Program-made: the position numbers and the translations under genes
Source: Microcaldota archaeon
GTDB taxonomy: Archaea > Micrarchaeota > Micrarchaeia > Anstonellales > J096
Direction: 5' to 3'
Assembly (NCBI GenBank): GCA_026982895.1
Contig: JALWQW010000024.1
Location: 1-36,612, forward strand
DNA length: 36,612 bases
The notes under the pieces: model-generated
Seen by the model: the letters and a program-made list of their open reading frames with translations, nothing else
What the model was told of the DNA's origin: nothing
Database searches by the model: none
Shown here: piece by piece, positions 26,203 through 33,674 of the stretch
How the letters are laid out: every line of letters starts with the position of its first letter
Position numbering within the stretch: the first letter of the stretch is position 1

Positions 26203-27771
26203 ATGGCAGATAAAGAATATGTTCTTGATACATCCATAATTGTCGATGGAAGAATATTGGAACTCGTTGATGAAGGAAAAATAGACGGCACGCTCATACT
26301 CCCAAGAGCAGTCATAGCAGAGATGGAGCATCAGGCAAACATGAATAAAGAAATAGGCTTTACCGGATTCACAGTTATAGAGAAGCTCCGCAGCCTAAAC
26401 AAGGCAGGAAAAATACAGATGGAAATCGACGGCGAGAGGCCCAGCGCTCATGAAATAGGCTTAGCAAAGAAAGCGGGCACTATCGATGCTAAGATAAGAG
26501 AATTGGCGAGAGTGAGGGGGGCTATCTTAATAACAGGCGACAAAGTTCAGCATCTGGCAGCTGTTGCTGAAGGCATAGAAACGATATACCTCCATGCCAA
26601 AGAGGAAATTCATGGACTGGGGTTCGAAAAGTATTTCGACGGCTTGACAATGTCCGTCCATATAAAAGAAAATCTGCCAGTAGTAGTTAAGAGGGGGACA
26701 CCTGGCAATTGGAAAATGATAATGCTCGACGAAATCATAGATACTGAAAAAATAAGGCTCGTTTCTGAAGAAATTATAGAAGCCACAAGGCGAAACGCCA
26801 GCTACTATGTAGAATTGGACCAGCCAGGAGCGACTGTAATCCAAATGGGAGAATATAGAATCGTAATAACAAAGCCACCTTTTTCAGATAATTTCGAAAT
26901 AACCATTGTTAAGCCCATAAAAAAGCTAAGCTTAAAAGATTACAAGCTCGATAAGAAGCTCCTAAAAAGGCTCGACGAAGAAGCAGAGGGTATATTAATA
27001 TGTGGGCCGCCTGGCAGTGGAAAAACGACCTTCGCCACAGCCTTGGCAGAATATTACTACAAAAAGAATTATATTGTAAAGACGCTGGAAGACCCACGCG
27101 ATATGCAGGTTATCGATGAAATAACTCAATACACGCGCCTTGGAGGAAGCTACGAAAAGGCGAAAGATATACTCTTATTAGTCAGGCCAGATTATGTCTT
27201 CTTCGACGAAGTTAGGAAAACAGAAGAATTCATCATATACAGCGACCTTCGCATGACAGGCATCGGCATGGTGGGAGTAGTTCATGCTAAAAAAGCCATC
27301 GACGCTATTCAACGCTTCATAAACAAAATTGAGCTCGGCATCATACCACAGGTTGTGGACACAGTCATATTAATAGAAAAGGGCAATATAGGAAAGGTTT
27401 ACAGCCTCGAACACACGATAAAGGTGCCGACAGGCATGACTGAAAAGGATTTGGCAAGGCCAGTTATAGAAGTTAGGGACTTCTTCAAAAATGAGCTTGA
27501 ATATGAGATTTACAAATTTGGCGAAGAAACGGTGGTGCTGCCCATAAAAGAGATTAAAAACAAGGCCCAGTCTCAACGAGCCCTTAGAAACATACAAAGG
27601 GTAATGAACAACCTATTCGATGAAGGAGAAGTTAGAGTAGAAAGTGGAGATGGAAGAATTATAATATATGCTACAAAACGCGCCATTCACGCTCTCAATC
27701 ATAAATACAAAAAGCGCCTTGATAGGCTCGTGAAACGCTATGGTGAAATTGAGGTGAGGTCTCTTGAATAA
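26203..27771 (+). CDS. PIN domain-ATPase-KH protein (PINA / PilT-family ATPase)
   Basis: Archaeal three-part protein of 522 residues. The PIN nuclease domain (1-135) has the acidic set Asp9, Glu40, Asp95 and Asp113. A PilT/VirB11-like ATPase follows, with Walker A GPPGSGKTT (268-276), an Asp-box TLEDPRD (294-300), Walker B YVFFDE (Asp335-Glu336) and a His-box GVVHAKK with His361. A KH-like RNA/DNA-binding domain ends the protein (about 460-522). The studied Sulfolobus homologue is a hexameric ATPase linked to Holliday junction migration; a role in DNA repair or RNA metabolism is therefore likely. The downstream YrdC gene overlaps it by 8 bp. Confidence 0.9.
   Translation: MADKEYVLDTSIIVDGRILELVDEGKIDGTLILPRAVIAEMEHQANMNKEIGFTGFTVIEKLRSLNKAGKIQMEIDGERPSAHEIGLAKKAGTIDAKIRELARVRGAILITGDKVQHLAAVAEGIETIYLHAKEEIHGLGFEKYFDGLTMSVHIKENLPVVVKRGTPGNWKMIMLDEIIDTEKIRLVSEEIIEATRRNASYYVELDQPGATVIQMGEYRIVITKPPFSDNFEITIVKPIKKLSLKDYKLDKKLLKRLDEEAEGILICGPPGSGKTTFATALAEYYYKKNYIVKTLEDPRDMQVIDEITQYTRLGGSYEKAKDILLLVRPDYVFFDEVRKTEEFIIYSDLRMTGIGMVGVVHAKKAIDAIQRFINKIELGIIPQVVDTVILIEKGNIGKVYSLEHTIKVPTGMTEKDLARPVIEVRDFFKNELEYEIYKFGEETVVLPIKEIKNKAQSQRALRNIQRVMNNLFDEGEVRVESGDGRIIIYATKRAIHALNHKYKKRLDRLVKRYGEIEVRSLE
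27751..27757 (+). promoter_or_regulatory. Strong ribosome binding site deciding a TTG start
   Basis: GAGGTGA, complementary to the archaeal 16S rRNA 3' end, lies 6 nt before the TTG at 27764 inside the 3' end of the PINA gene. It supports the TTG as the start of the YrdC-domain gene. Confidence 0.7.
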
Positions 27772-28375
27772 GGTATCGCTAAAAGATGAATACAACAGAG
27801 CCTTCGAAGCTGCTGTAAAAGCGCTCAGGGAGAAAAAAATAATCATATACCCAACAGACACTGTATATGGAATCGGCGGCGTCGCGACATCCAAAGAGGT
27901 AGTTGATGAAATTTATAGGATTAAAAAGAGGGATAAAGAAAAACCCTTATCAGTTTTGGTGGGGAATTTGCAGCAACTTCAGAAGTTCTTCAAGCCATCC
28001 AAAGAAGACCTTTATTATATATACATGCGAATGCCAGGGCCGTACACATTCATATTGGATGCTGAAGCAGAAATAAAGAAAGCGGTTGGATATGAGAGGG
28101 TGGGTGTTAGAGTGCCTGACAATTACTTCGCTCGAAAGCTGGCCTTAGAGGTTGAAGCTCCCATAATAACAACATCGGCGAATATAAGTGGAAAGGAAGC
28201 TCCAAAAAGCGTAGAAGAGATATGTAATGAATTGAAAGAATCTGTTGCTTTAGTAGTTGATGGTGGAAAAGCAAAGCACAGCGAGCCATCAACAGTTGTC
28301 GATATAAAGGCTAAGAAAATCATAAGAAAGGGTGCTGGAGAATTTGCATGGCGAGAAGAATCTAGCGTTCAATAA
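27764..28375 (+). CDS. Threonylcarbamoyl-AMP synthase (YrdC domain, TsaC/Sua5)
   Basis: Makes threonylcarbamoyl-AMP from threonine, bicarbonate and ATP, the first step of the universal t6A37 modification of ANN-decoding tRNAs. The 203-residue protein is a single YrdC domain without the extra C-terminal Sua5 domain. Visible motifs are YPTDTVYGIGG (29-39), KRDKEKPLSVLV (54-65), VGVRVPD and TTSANISGKEAP. The N-terminal extension of about 20 residues precedes the core. Start is a TTG supported by a perfect GAGGTGA ribosome binding site 6 nt upstream. It overlaps PINA by 8 bp, implying co-expression, and converges on the PHP-domain gene with a 14-bp overlap. Confidence 0.92.
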   Translation: MNKVSLKDEYNRAFEAAVKALREKKIIIYPTDTVYGIGGVATSKEVVDEIYRIKKRDKEKPLSVLVGNLQQLQKFFKPSKEDLYYIYMRMPGPYTFILDAEAEIKKAVGYERVGVRVPDNYFARKLALEVEAPIITTSANISGKEAPKSVEEICNELKESVALVVDGGKAKHSEPSTVVDIKAKKIIRKGAGEFAWREESSVQ

Positions 28376-29654
28376 CAGTGTTTGCCAATTCGGGTTTAAG
28401 CTTCCACTTCAAATAAGCAGATGTGAGCATTCTAGCCTGCATGAGATTAAAGCGGAGTTTTAAGATGGCTGTGGGAGAAGGCCTCTCAATAACTTTTGTT
28501 GGAAAAGTCGTCAATGAAGTTATAAGTTTATTGTCGTGAATGCCAGTTAAAACATCGGTATGTGAAGGCCTTTTTTGAGATACGACGGCATTCCAACCAT
28601 AACCAAGAGGAGACCTATCAATTATTGTCGGCAATGGATTAATATGACTATCAGCCTCGAAGAAAAGCGTTTTGCCCATCTCTTTCCATTCATAAGCGGC
28701 TAGTAAATCAAGGTCTGCCTCCCTATAAGCTATCATAGATAGAGCCTTAACCTTTTGAAGGAGGCTTCTTACGAATGAGTCCATCCAAGTGCTTGTGAGA
28801 AACACCTTTGAATTATGGGCATCAGCATTGAGAATAGCAACAGCATTAGCCCTCTCCATAAGAGCATTGACTAAAAACTTCGATTTGTTCATGTAATGAA
28901 GAATGCCTGTTGCATGAAATCTTCCAAATATTTTAGTCCCATAAAAGGGGTGTGGTAAGCCAACAGCAACCTCTCTATAGTCATTCAGCCATAATAAAAC
29001 ATCTTCACCTCTCGTCTTAGGCGGAAGAGGGGCATAGATTTTATTGAAGGGAGTTAATTTCAGAAGGTCTGCGGAAAAATCTGCGGCAATGGCTTCCGTT
29101 GGAAACCAAAGAAGAACATGAAAGCCATCAATAAGATTGCCAACATTAAAAGTTAATTCCAAGCCATAACCCTTTTCTATATGAAATGGTTTCAGAAAAT
29201 CTCGCATCGCGTCAATCTTATCGAGAAGTATATTATTATGAGGACCAGACAAATCCAAATCTATATGGTGGAAAGCCATATCGAGGAGAACCTGTTCATA
29301 AGGAGCTAAGCCATCATCTATAATTCTCTTCTTAGCAAAAGAGCGCATATGTCCGTGCAGATGAACGAAATAATAATTAGAGGGCTTCGCCATTGAAGCA
29401 AAAGACACTGTATCCAATATATCCCTCAATGAATATTTTGGGAAAGGAAGATATTCCACTTTGCCATACCCAGTTTCTTTAACATCCAAAAACATGAAAT
29501 TGGCAGTCTTATCCTTAATTTTGGCAAAGACAAAGAAGTTCGACCGCTTATCATCACCTCTATTAAGCAAATAAAAGTGTTTCTTAAACTTAACGGGCAC
29601 CTGTTTAAACCCGCGCTTTTCAAAAGCAGATAAGATTTCTTGTTTTAACGGCAC
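28362..29654 (-). CDS. PHP-domain putative metal-dependent phosphoesterase
   Basis: Protein of 430 residues in which the PHP metal-ligand pattern can be traced in order: FVHLHGH (His98/His100), SGPHN (His139), GLELT (Glu166), GFHVLLW (His179), GLPHPF (His234) and NADAHN (Asp277, His279). PHP domains bind two or three metal ions and hydrolyse phosphoesters. An N-terminal region of about 90 residues with no recognised motif precedes the domain, and a C-terminal region from about 300 contains DSHINPLPTIIDRSPLGYG. The substrate is unknown. The start is a GTG with GAGGTTGA just upstream, which overlaps the stop of the GTPase gene 10 bp away, so the two are co-translated neighbours. Some PHP proteins act on nucleic acid ends; others on small phosphate esters. 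Confidence 0.72.
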   Translation of the reverse strand: MPLKQEILSAFEKRGFKQVPVKFKKHFYLLNRGDDKRSNFFVFAKIKDKTANFMFLDVKETGYGKVEYLPFPKYSLRDILDTVSFASMAKPSNYYFVHLHGHMRSFAKKRIIDDGLAPYEQVLLDMAFHHIDLDLSGPHNNILLDKIDAMRDFLKPFHIEKGYGLELTFNVGNLIDGFHVLLWFPTEAIAADFSADLLKLTPFNKIYAPLPPKTRGEDVLLWLNDYREVAVGLPHPFYGTKIFGRFHATGILHYMNKSKFLVNALMERANAVAILNADAHNSKVFLTSTWMDSFVRSLLQKVKALSMIAYREADLDLLAAYEWKEMGKTLFFEADSHINPLPTIIDRSPLGYGWNAVVSQKRPSHTDVLTGIHDNKLITSLTTFPTKVIERPSPTAILKLRFNLMQARMLTSAYLKWKLKPELANTVIER

Positions 29655-29658
29655 TTTA

Positions 29659-29666
29659 TCAACCTC
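29659..29666 (-). promoter_or_regulatory. Ribosome binding site deciding the GTG start of the PHP gene
   Basis: Minus-strand GAGGTTGA lies about 4-7 nt before the GTG at 29654 and overlaps the GTPase stop codon. Confidence 0.6.
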
Positions 29667-30828
29667 ATTTCTTGGCGGCGCTTACAAGCTCTATAGCATC
29701 CAAGTGTTTTAGGACATGGTCCTTGGCTAAGCGCATCTTGCTTCTAACATCAATCCCATAGAGGAGATGGTTAGCTATATCGCTGTGTATCTTCATGGCA
29801 AAATCATAAACAGTGGCATCCTTGGGCAAAAGAAAACAGTCGGGCAAAATTCTGCCCTTGCTATCGACGAGTTTGCTGCCTGCGGGATATATTGCCTTGT
29901 AGCCTAAAATATCGAAAACAGCATGCTCCAAAACCTTCTGGACGCCTGTGCTGCCAAAGGGCTTCAGCACATTTTCACGAATACCTTCCAATGCTCTCTC
30001 CTGTTCAGCATTTATGTCTCCAATAACCTCAAAATCAGAGCTTCCAGGAATATAAGAAATAACACCTGCTTTGGCTGCTTTCTTTAATACGAGCTCAGCC
30101 ACTGCTGAAACAGGAATAACATCATATTTTTCTTTTAGACGCTCATAGTGTTTCTTGCCAAAAGGTGTGTCAACTTTATTCGCCGCTATGACAATGGCTT
30201 TTGTCTTTTGCCTAAGAAATTTCGCAACCTCGAGAGTATCCTGCCAAGAAGCAATGGGACCAAATTTAGATATTGCCTCTTCTGCTATATCCTCATTCAC
30301 ACGAAAACTGCTCATTATCTCGACTAAAACCTCTTCATCCTTACTGCCAGAGCGCTTCAAACGCACCATCTTCTCCTTATTTCTCTCTATGACGCCCTTA
30401 TACCAATAATCCAATTCATCCTCTAAAAAAGCAATATCTCTCTCAGGGTCATGCTCGCCGGGAGCTGTAGCATTGCCTTCTTCATCAGTAGAGCCGCTTA
30501 TATCCACAATGTGTATAAGCGCCTCTGCTTGATTCAAATCATTGAGGAATTGATTGCCTAGACCTCTGCCTTCATGCGCCCCGGGAATCAGGCCAGCAAC
30601 ATCTATTAGCTTGACTGGAACAAAACGCCACTCTCCAGCTATATAGCCAGTCCGCGGCGTCGCCTTCACATTAAATTCAGGTCCTATCTCCTTGACGCGG
30701 ACATAAGCGGTGCCAACATTAGGTTCTATCGTTGTAAAGGGCCTGCTATTTATGTCTACAGTCGCCAATGTTGCTGCTGCAAAGAATGTGCTTTTACCTG
30801 ATGAGGGTTTTCCGACGAGACCAAGCAT
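29665..30828 (-). CDS. YchF/OBG-family GTPase, archaeal type
   Basis: Translation-associated P-loop NTPase of 387 residues. Motifs: G1 GKPSSGKST (6-14), G2 PFTTIEPNVG (30-39), G3 DVAGLIPGAHEGRGLGNQF (76-94), and G4 NKVD (217-220), followed by a TGS domain (about 300-387). The intact NKxD predicts GTP specificity, unlike bacterial YchF and human OLA1, where this motif is changed and ATP is used. It therefore belongs to the archaeal/YGR210-like branch. Such proteins bind ribosomes. The gene sits 12 bp after the 140-residue protein gene and 10 bp before the PHP-domain gene on the same strand, suggesting one operon. Confidence 0.93.
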   Translation of the reverse strand: MLGLVGKPSSGKSTFFAAATLATVDINSRPFTTIEPNVGTAYVRVKEIGPEFNVKATPRTGYIAGEWRFVPVKLIDVAGLIPGAHEGRGLGNQFLNDLNQAEALIHIVDISGSTDEEGNATAPGEHDPERDIAFLEDELDYWYKGVIERNKEKMVRLKRSGSKDEEVLVEIMSSFRVNEDIAEEAISKFGPIASWQDTLEVAKFLRQKTKAIVIAANKVDTPFGKKHYERLKEKYDVIPVSAVAELVLKKAAKAGVISYIPGSSDFEVIGDINAEQERALEGIRENVLKPFGSTGVQKVLEHAVFDILGYKAIYPAGSKLVDSKGRILPDCFLLPKDATVYDFAMKIHSDIANHLLYGIDVRSKMRLAKDHVLKHLDAIELVSAAKK

Positions 30829-30840
30829 ATATTCACTATC

Positions 30841-31263
30841 CTACAAAGTGTTTAAAAGGCTCTCCAAACAGGAGAGCTTTGAATTTAAAAGGCTGATGAA
30901 ACGGGAGTTGTCCTCAGCTATATCAAAGTCCGTGGAAGGGCGCATGAAAATTACCTTCCTACCATCATAATTAACAGCTCCACCACCTTGAATAGCGTTA
31001 ATTTCTCCGAATATATCAAGCAAATCCTCGAATAACTGCCCATGTATAGGCCTCTCCTTGTACGGCCTTATGTAAAAAAAGGTTTCGCCGTCTTTTTTAA
31101 ACTGCAAAAATAGATTTGTGCCCTCCTTCAACCTTCCAAAAATATTTACGCCCTCACAAAACACATGACTTAATCCCCCTGAATGGAGAAATCTGTTTAG
31201 TTTAGGCTTTTTGTTGATATAAGCGGTTTTTTGATGCGAAGCATGGGGGGACGGGGAGAGCAT
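30841..31263 (-). CDS. Small protein of unknown function
   Basis: Unrecognised protein of up to 140 residues. The convincing part begins near HVFCEGVNIF (residue 33) and looks like a compact alpha/beta domain with FLQFKKDGETFFYIRPYKE and GGGAVNYDGRKVIFMRPSTD. The first 32 residues look less gene-like, so a GTG at 31164 is an alternative start. The ATG at 31263 has AGGTG five to six nt upstream and a TATA-like element about 38 bp upstream, which I take as support for it. A perfect palindrome lies upstream of that TATA. It is the first gene of the operon with the GTPase and PHP-domain protein. No function is proposed. Confidence 0.65.
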   Translation of the reverse strand: MLSPSPHASHQKTAYINKKPKLNRFLHSGGLSHVFCEGVNIFGRLKEGTNLFLQFKKDGETFFYIRPYKERPIHGQLFEDLLDIFGEINAIQGGGAVNYDGRKVIFMRPSTDFDIAEDNSRFISLLNSKLSCLESLLNTL

Positions 31264-31295
31264 ATGAACACCTTGAAGATATAATTCCCACCATT

Positions 31296-31306
31296 CTTTT
31301 TAAAAT
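31296..31306 (-). promoter_or_regulatory. TATA-like element of the 140-residue protein-GTPase-PHP operon
   Basis: Minus-strand ATTTTAAAAAG centred about 38 bp before the ATG at 31263; predicts a leader of about 10 nt that carries an AGGTG ribosome binding site. Confidence 0.45.
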
Positions 31307-31319
31307 GAATCCAAATTAA

Positions 31320-31335
31320 TTAGACAATTGTCTAA
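31320..31335. promoter_or_regulatory. Perfect 16-bp palindrome, candidate operator
   Basis: TTAGACAATTGTCTAA is a perfect inverted repeat without spacer. It lies about 14 bp upstream of the TATA-like element of the 140-residue protein operon, in the only long intergenic gap. A dimeric winged-helix or ribbon-helix-helix regulator site is the likely explanation. Confidence 0.5.
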
Positions 31336-31393
31336 GTAAGCAGAGAGTGTGTGTTGAAAAAAGCGGTGGGAGGAGAGCTTCAAAAAGCAACAA

Positions 31394-31403
31394 CCTTTAA
31401 AAA
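31394..31403 (+). promoter_or_regulatory. TATA-like element of the C/D box sRNA
   Basis: CCTTTAAAAA centred about 26 bp before the C box, where transcription of the guide RNA would begin. Confidence 0.55.
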
Positions 31404-31420
31404 CCTCTCAATCTATAATA

Positions 31421-31480
31421 AAATAGTGATGACGTGAACAAGCTCTGATTGAATGATGATGCTGACAGCGTCTGATGGAT
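31421..31480 (+). ncRNA. C/D box small guide RNA (2'-O-methylation guide)
   Basis: All four boxes of an archaeal C/D RNA are present in order: C box GTGATGA (31426-31432), D' box CTGA (31445-31448), C' box ATGATGA (31453-31459) and D box CTGA (31472-31475). The two guide regions between C/D' and C'/D are each exactly 12 nt, the typical archaeal symmetric spacing, and D' and C' are 4 nt apart. A TATA-like element lies at the right distance upstream. Such RNAs assemble with L7Ae, Nop5 and fibrillarin to direct 2'-O-methylation. The rRNA or tRNA targets would contain AGCTTGTTCACG and ACGCTGTCAGCA; I cannot place them. The 3' end touches the stop codon of the convergent prepilin peptidase gene. 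Ends are approximate. Confidence 0.8.
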
Positions 31481-32286
31481 TAGAAAAGTATCTTTACGCC
31501 ATAAGCATATGTCAAAAAGAAACCGAGAAGCAGGAAAGGAACATAAGGCAGCATGCCTGAATAAACTTCAACTTTATATATGCCTTTTGATTTCAGCTTT
31601 TCTATGAGCTTCCTAGTCAAAACCTTTTCAGAACCTATAATGGATTTATGTTTAGCTGCAAATTCATCTGTTAAAACCTCTTCTTCAGCCTTTTCAATAG
31701 GCAATAAACCTTTCATGGCATCCTTTACATTCCCCATGAACATGCCTATAATTGTAGCAGATATAGATAGCAAGCCGAGTAGATATAGGAATAAAGGATT
31801 ATATAAGGGAAAATCCCTGTATATATACGCGAATACAACGAACGCAACAAATATGAGAAGGTTTTTGTAATCAATGGGATGATTCAATCCACGCTTCCAA
31901 ATTTTATAGAGATAATAAAATAAAGCGAAGACAGCGAATAACACGCCAGAGTATATAATTACTGGAAGAACCAAAGGTAGAGGCACGACAGAACCCGGCA
32001 CCTCAGGAAATAGAAGAGCAAGTTCAGCGAATAAGATTACATCCGCCATGCCTAAAAGCCCCCTCTTATAAATAAGGTAACCAAAAGCCAGTATAAGACC
32101 GCTTTGAATCAAGCCAAAAACAAAAGCATCCACATTGGAGAAAGCAAAAGCAAACAACAGCGTCAGAAAGGCGCTTGCTACTAGAAAGATATCTGGTATC
32201 TCCCTATTATTGAGCACATCAAAGGCAGCCCCAACAGACAATATTAATGTCGCAAGCAAAGCCTTTATAGACGCGTAAAGAAGCAT
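31480..32286 (-). CDS. Archaeal prepilin/preflagellin peptidase (A24 family)
   Basis: Membrane aspartyl protease that removes the class III signal peptide from pilin- or archaellin-like proteins. The two catalytic aspartates fall in AAFDVLNNREIPD (Asp23) and GLLGMADVILF (Asp82); the GxGD motif reads GMAD, as in several archaeal members. Six or more membrane helices surround a charged cytoplasmic segment near 190-240. I place the start at the ATG at 32286 (268 residues) rather than 32328, because the TATA-like element shared with the divergent cyclase gene is centred 26 bp upstream and the first helix and Asp motif then follow normally. No prepilin gene is visible in the window. Its 3' end meets the C/D box RNA. 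Confidence 0.85.
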   Translation of the reverse strand: MLLYASIKALLATLILSVGAAFDVLNNREIPDIFLVASAFLTLLFAFAFSNVDAFVFGLIQSGLILAFGYLIYKRGLLGMADVILFAELALLFPEVPGSVVPLPLVLPVIIYSGVLFAVFALFYYLYKIWKRGLNHPIDYKNLLIFVAFVVFAYIYRDFPLYNPLFLYLLGLLSISATIIGMFMGNVKDAMKGLLPIEKAEEEVLTDEFAAKHKSIIGSEKVLTRKLIEKLKSKGIYKVEVYSGMLPYVPFLLLGFFLTYAYGVKILF

Positions 32287-32306
32287 GCAGTGTATGGAAT
32301 AGAAAG

Positions 32307-32317
32307 CTATAAAAAGG
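32307..32317. promoter_or_regulatory. Shared central TATA element for two divergent genes
   Basis: CTATAAAAAGG is TATA-like on both strands and is centred at 32312, exactly midway between the ATG of the prepilin peptidase (32286) and the GTG of the cyclase (32338). Each start is 26 bp away, the leaderless distance used elsewhere in this window. Confidence 0.6.
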
Positions 32318-32337
32318 CAAGGGCGCATTAATCTTTT

Positions 32338-33213
32338 GTGCTTTATGAATTTATCATAGCTTTATCTTTATACATCTCAGTTAAGCTGTTTATCCAATAT
32401 CACAAAGAGCAGAAGATAAGTCTGCTTGTAGGTGGGACTGCTGTGCTTTTTCTCTTCTTCAATTTATGGCTCAACCAATATAGTAAAATATTAAGCAGCT
32501 TCGCAAGCACATTTGGCATTGTCATGAACATTATACCTGTTGCAATTTTTGCTCTAATATATTATATTGACTCCCAACGAAGAAAGAGTGTTGAATATTT
32601 GTCTAGGTATTTAGACGAGAATGTCGTAAGAGAACTCATGAAAAAACCTATAAAGCTTGGTGGTGAAAAAAGAGTGGTGGCCATAATTTTTACAGATGTC
32701 AGAGGATTTACAAGCATGTCTGAAAAGCTAAAACCTGAAGAAGTTGTCGAGCTTCTCAATGGACATTTTGAAATAATAACTCGTATAGTCCGGGAAGAGC
32801 ACGGCGCATTGCTCAAATTCATAGGCGACGCAGCCATGATTGCCTTTAACATTCCTTATGAGCAAGAAGATTTTAAGGAGAGGGCATACAAAACAAGCGC
32901 AAGGATAATAAAGGAGGTTAGAGCCTTTGCTGAAAAAATAAAAGATGAGAAGGGACTGGATTTCAGTATAGGCATCGGTGTAAATGTTGGAGAGGTTGTT
33001 GTCGGCAATATAGGTTCAACAATGCAAATGGATTACACAGTTATAGGCGATGCTGTGAATACAGCATCTCGTCTAAACGGCGTTGCTAAAAGCTGGGAGA
33101 TTGCCCTGCCGAAGAAACTAGCAAATGAATTGGACATTAAAGGAGAGGAAGACAGTGTTAAACTCAAAGGCAAAGCCAAACCCCTAAAAATTGTGAAGGT
33201 GGAGATAGAATGA
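32338..33213 (+). CDS. Membrane-anchored class III adenylate cyclase
   Basis: Protein of 291 residues with about three N-terminal membrane helices (roughly 5-20, 28-46 and 58-77) and a cytosolic class III cyclase domain (about 108-290). Metal ligands are Asp120 (IIFTDVRGFT) and Asp164 (KFIGDAAMIAF). Lys160 and Thr234 (DYTVIGDAVN) are the adenine-recognition pair. Asn241 and Arg245 (NTASR) are the transition-state residues. All catalytic positions are intact, so it should make cAMP from ATP as a homodimer. The start is a GTG placed 26 bp after the shared TATA element. The next gene overlaps by 4 bp and encodes a small membrane protein that may be a partner. No cAMP receptor is visible in the window. 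Confidence 0.9.
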   Translation: MLYEFIIALSLYISVKLFIQYHKEQKISLLVGGTAVLFLFFNLWLNQYSKILSSFASTFGIVMNIIPVAIFALIYYIDSQRRKSVEYLSRYLDENVVRELMKKPIKLGGEKRVVAIIFTDVRGFTSMSEKLKPEEVVELLNGHFEIITRIVREEHGALLKFIGDAAMIAFNIPYEQEDFKERAYKTSARIIKEVRAFAEKIKDEKGLDFSIGIGVNVGEVVVGNIGSTMQMDYTVIGDAVNTASRLNGVAKSWEIALPKKLANELDIKGEEDSVKLKGKAKPLKIVKVEIE

Positions 33214-33644
33214 CAAATGTATTCCTATTCGGCGAAGACACAACGAAGCATTGGGAAATCATCTTATTAAGTATTGTATTGATAGCTCTACCAAATCCTT
33301 TGACAGTAAACGGCCTCATTCATAATGTAACTTATCTCATATTAGGGTTAATTGTTATACTGGCCATCGCTTTGTTGTTTAGAATAGATATTAAGGAATA
33401 TGCTTCCATTATAGGAACAAGCCTGTTGATATCTTATCTATTAGTTCTGTTGGTTAGTAGTGTTGATACATTGATACATGCTAACAGTATCATCATCCAA
33501 GCCTTTGCCACAATAATCACATACTATATGATTGTTCTGTTAAGCTGGCAGGGTGAGAGATTGAGCAGGCGTTGGTGGACAGGAGTTGTTTTCTTAATAT
33601 TATGGTTCCTCTTTTATTTCGAGATTGTTGGAAAACTGGTATGA
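33210..33644 (+). CDS. Small membrane protein coupled to the adenylate cyclase
   Basis: Protein of 144 residues with four or five hydrophobic helices and short loops; no motif I recognise. The ATG overlaps the cyclase stop by 4 bp (ATGA), so translation is probably coupled and the product made in step with the cyclase. Conserved-looking polar points are GEDTTKHWE near the N-terminus and WQGERLSRRWW before the last helix. A sensor, regulator or membrane partner of the cyclase is possible, but only from position. Confidence 0.75.
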   Translation: MTNVFLFGEDTTKHWEIILLSIVLIALPNPLTVNGLIHNVTYLILGLIVILAIALLFRIDIKEYASIIGTSLLISYLLVLLVSSVDTLIHANSIIIQAFATIITYYMIVLLSWQGERLSRRWWTGVVFLILWFLFYFEIVGKLV

Positions 33645-33655
33645 ATTAAAAACCC
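33645..33655 (+). promoter_or_regulatory. TATA-like element of the CDP-alcohol phosphatidyltransferase gene
   Basis: ATTAAAAACCC centred about 26 bp before the ATG at 33675, favouring that ATG over the adjacent GTG at 33672. Confidence 0.45.
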
Positions 33656-33674
33656 TTTTGGTTGAAAGCAAGTG

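Noticed and set aside
31231-31250. Small ATGC-GAA-GCAT hairpin near the start of the 140-residue gene
   Set aside because: Only four base pairs with a three-base loop; too weak to call a regulatory RNA or terminator.
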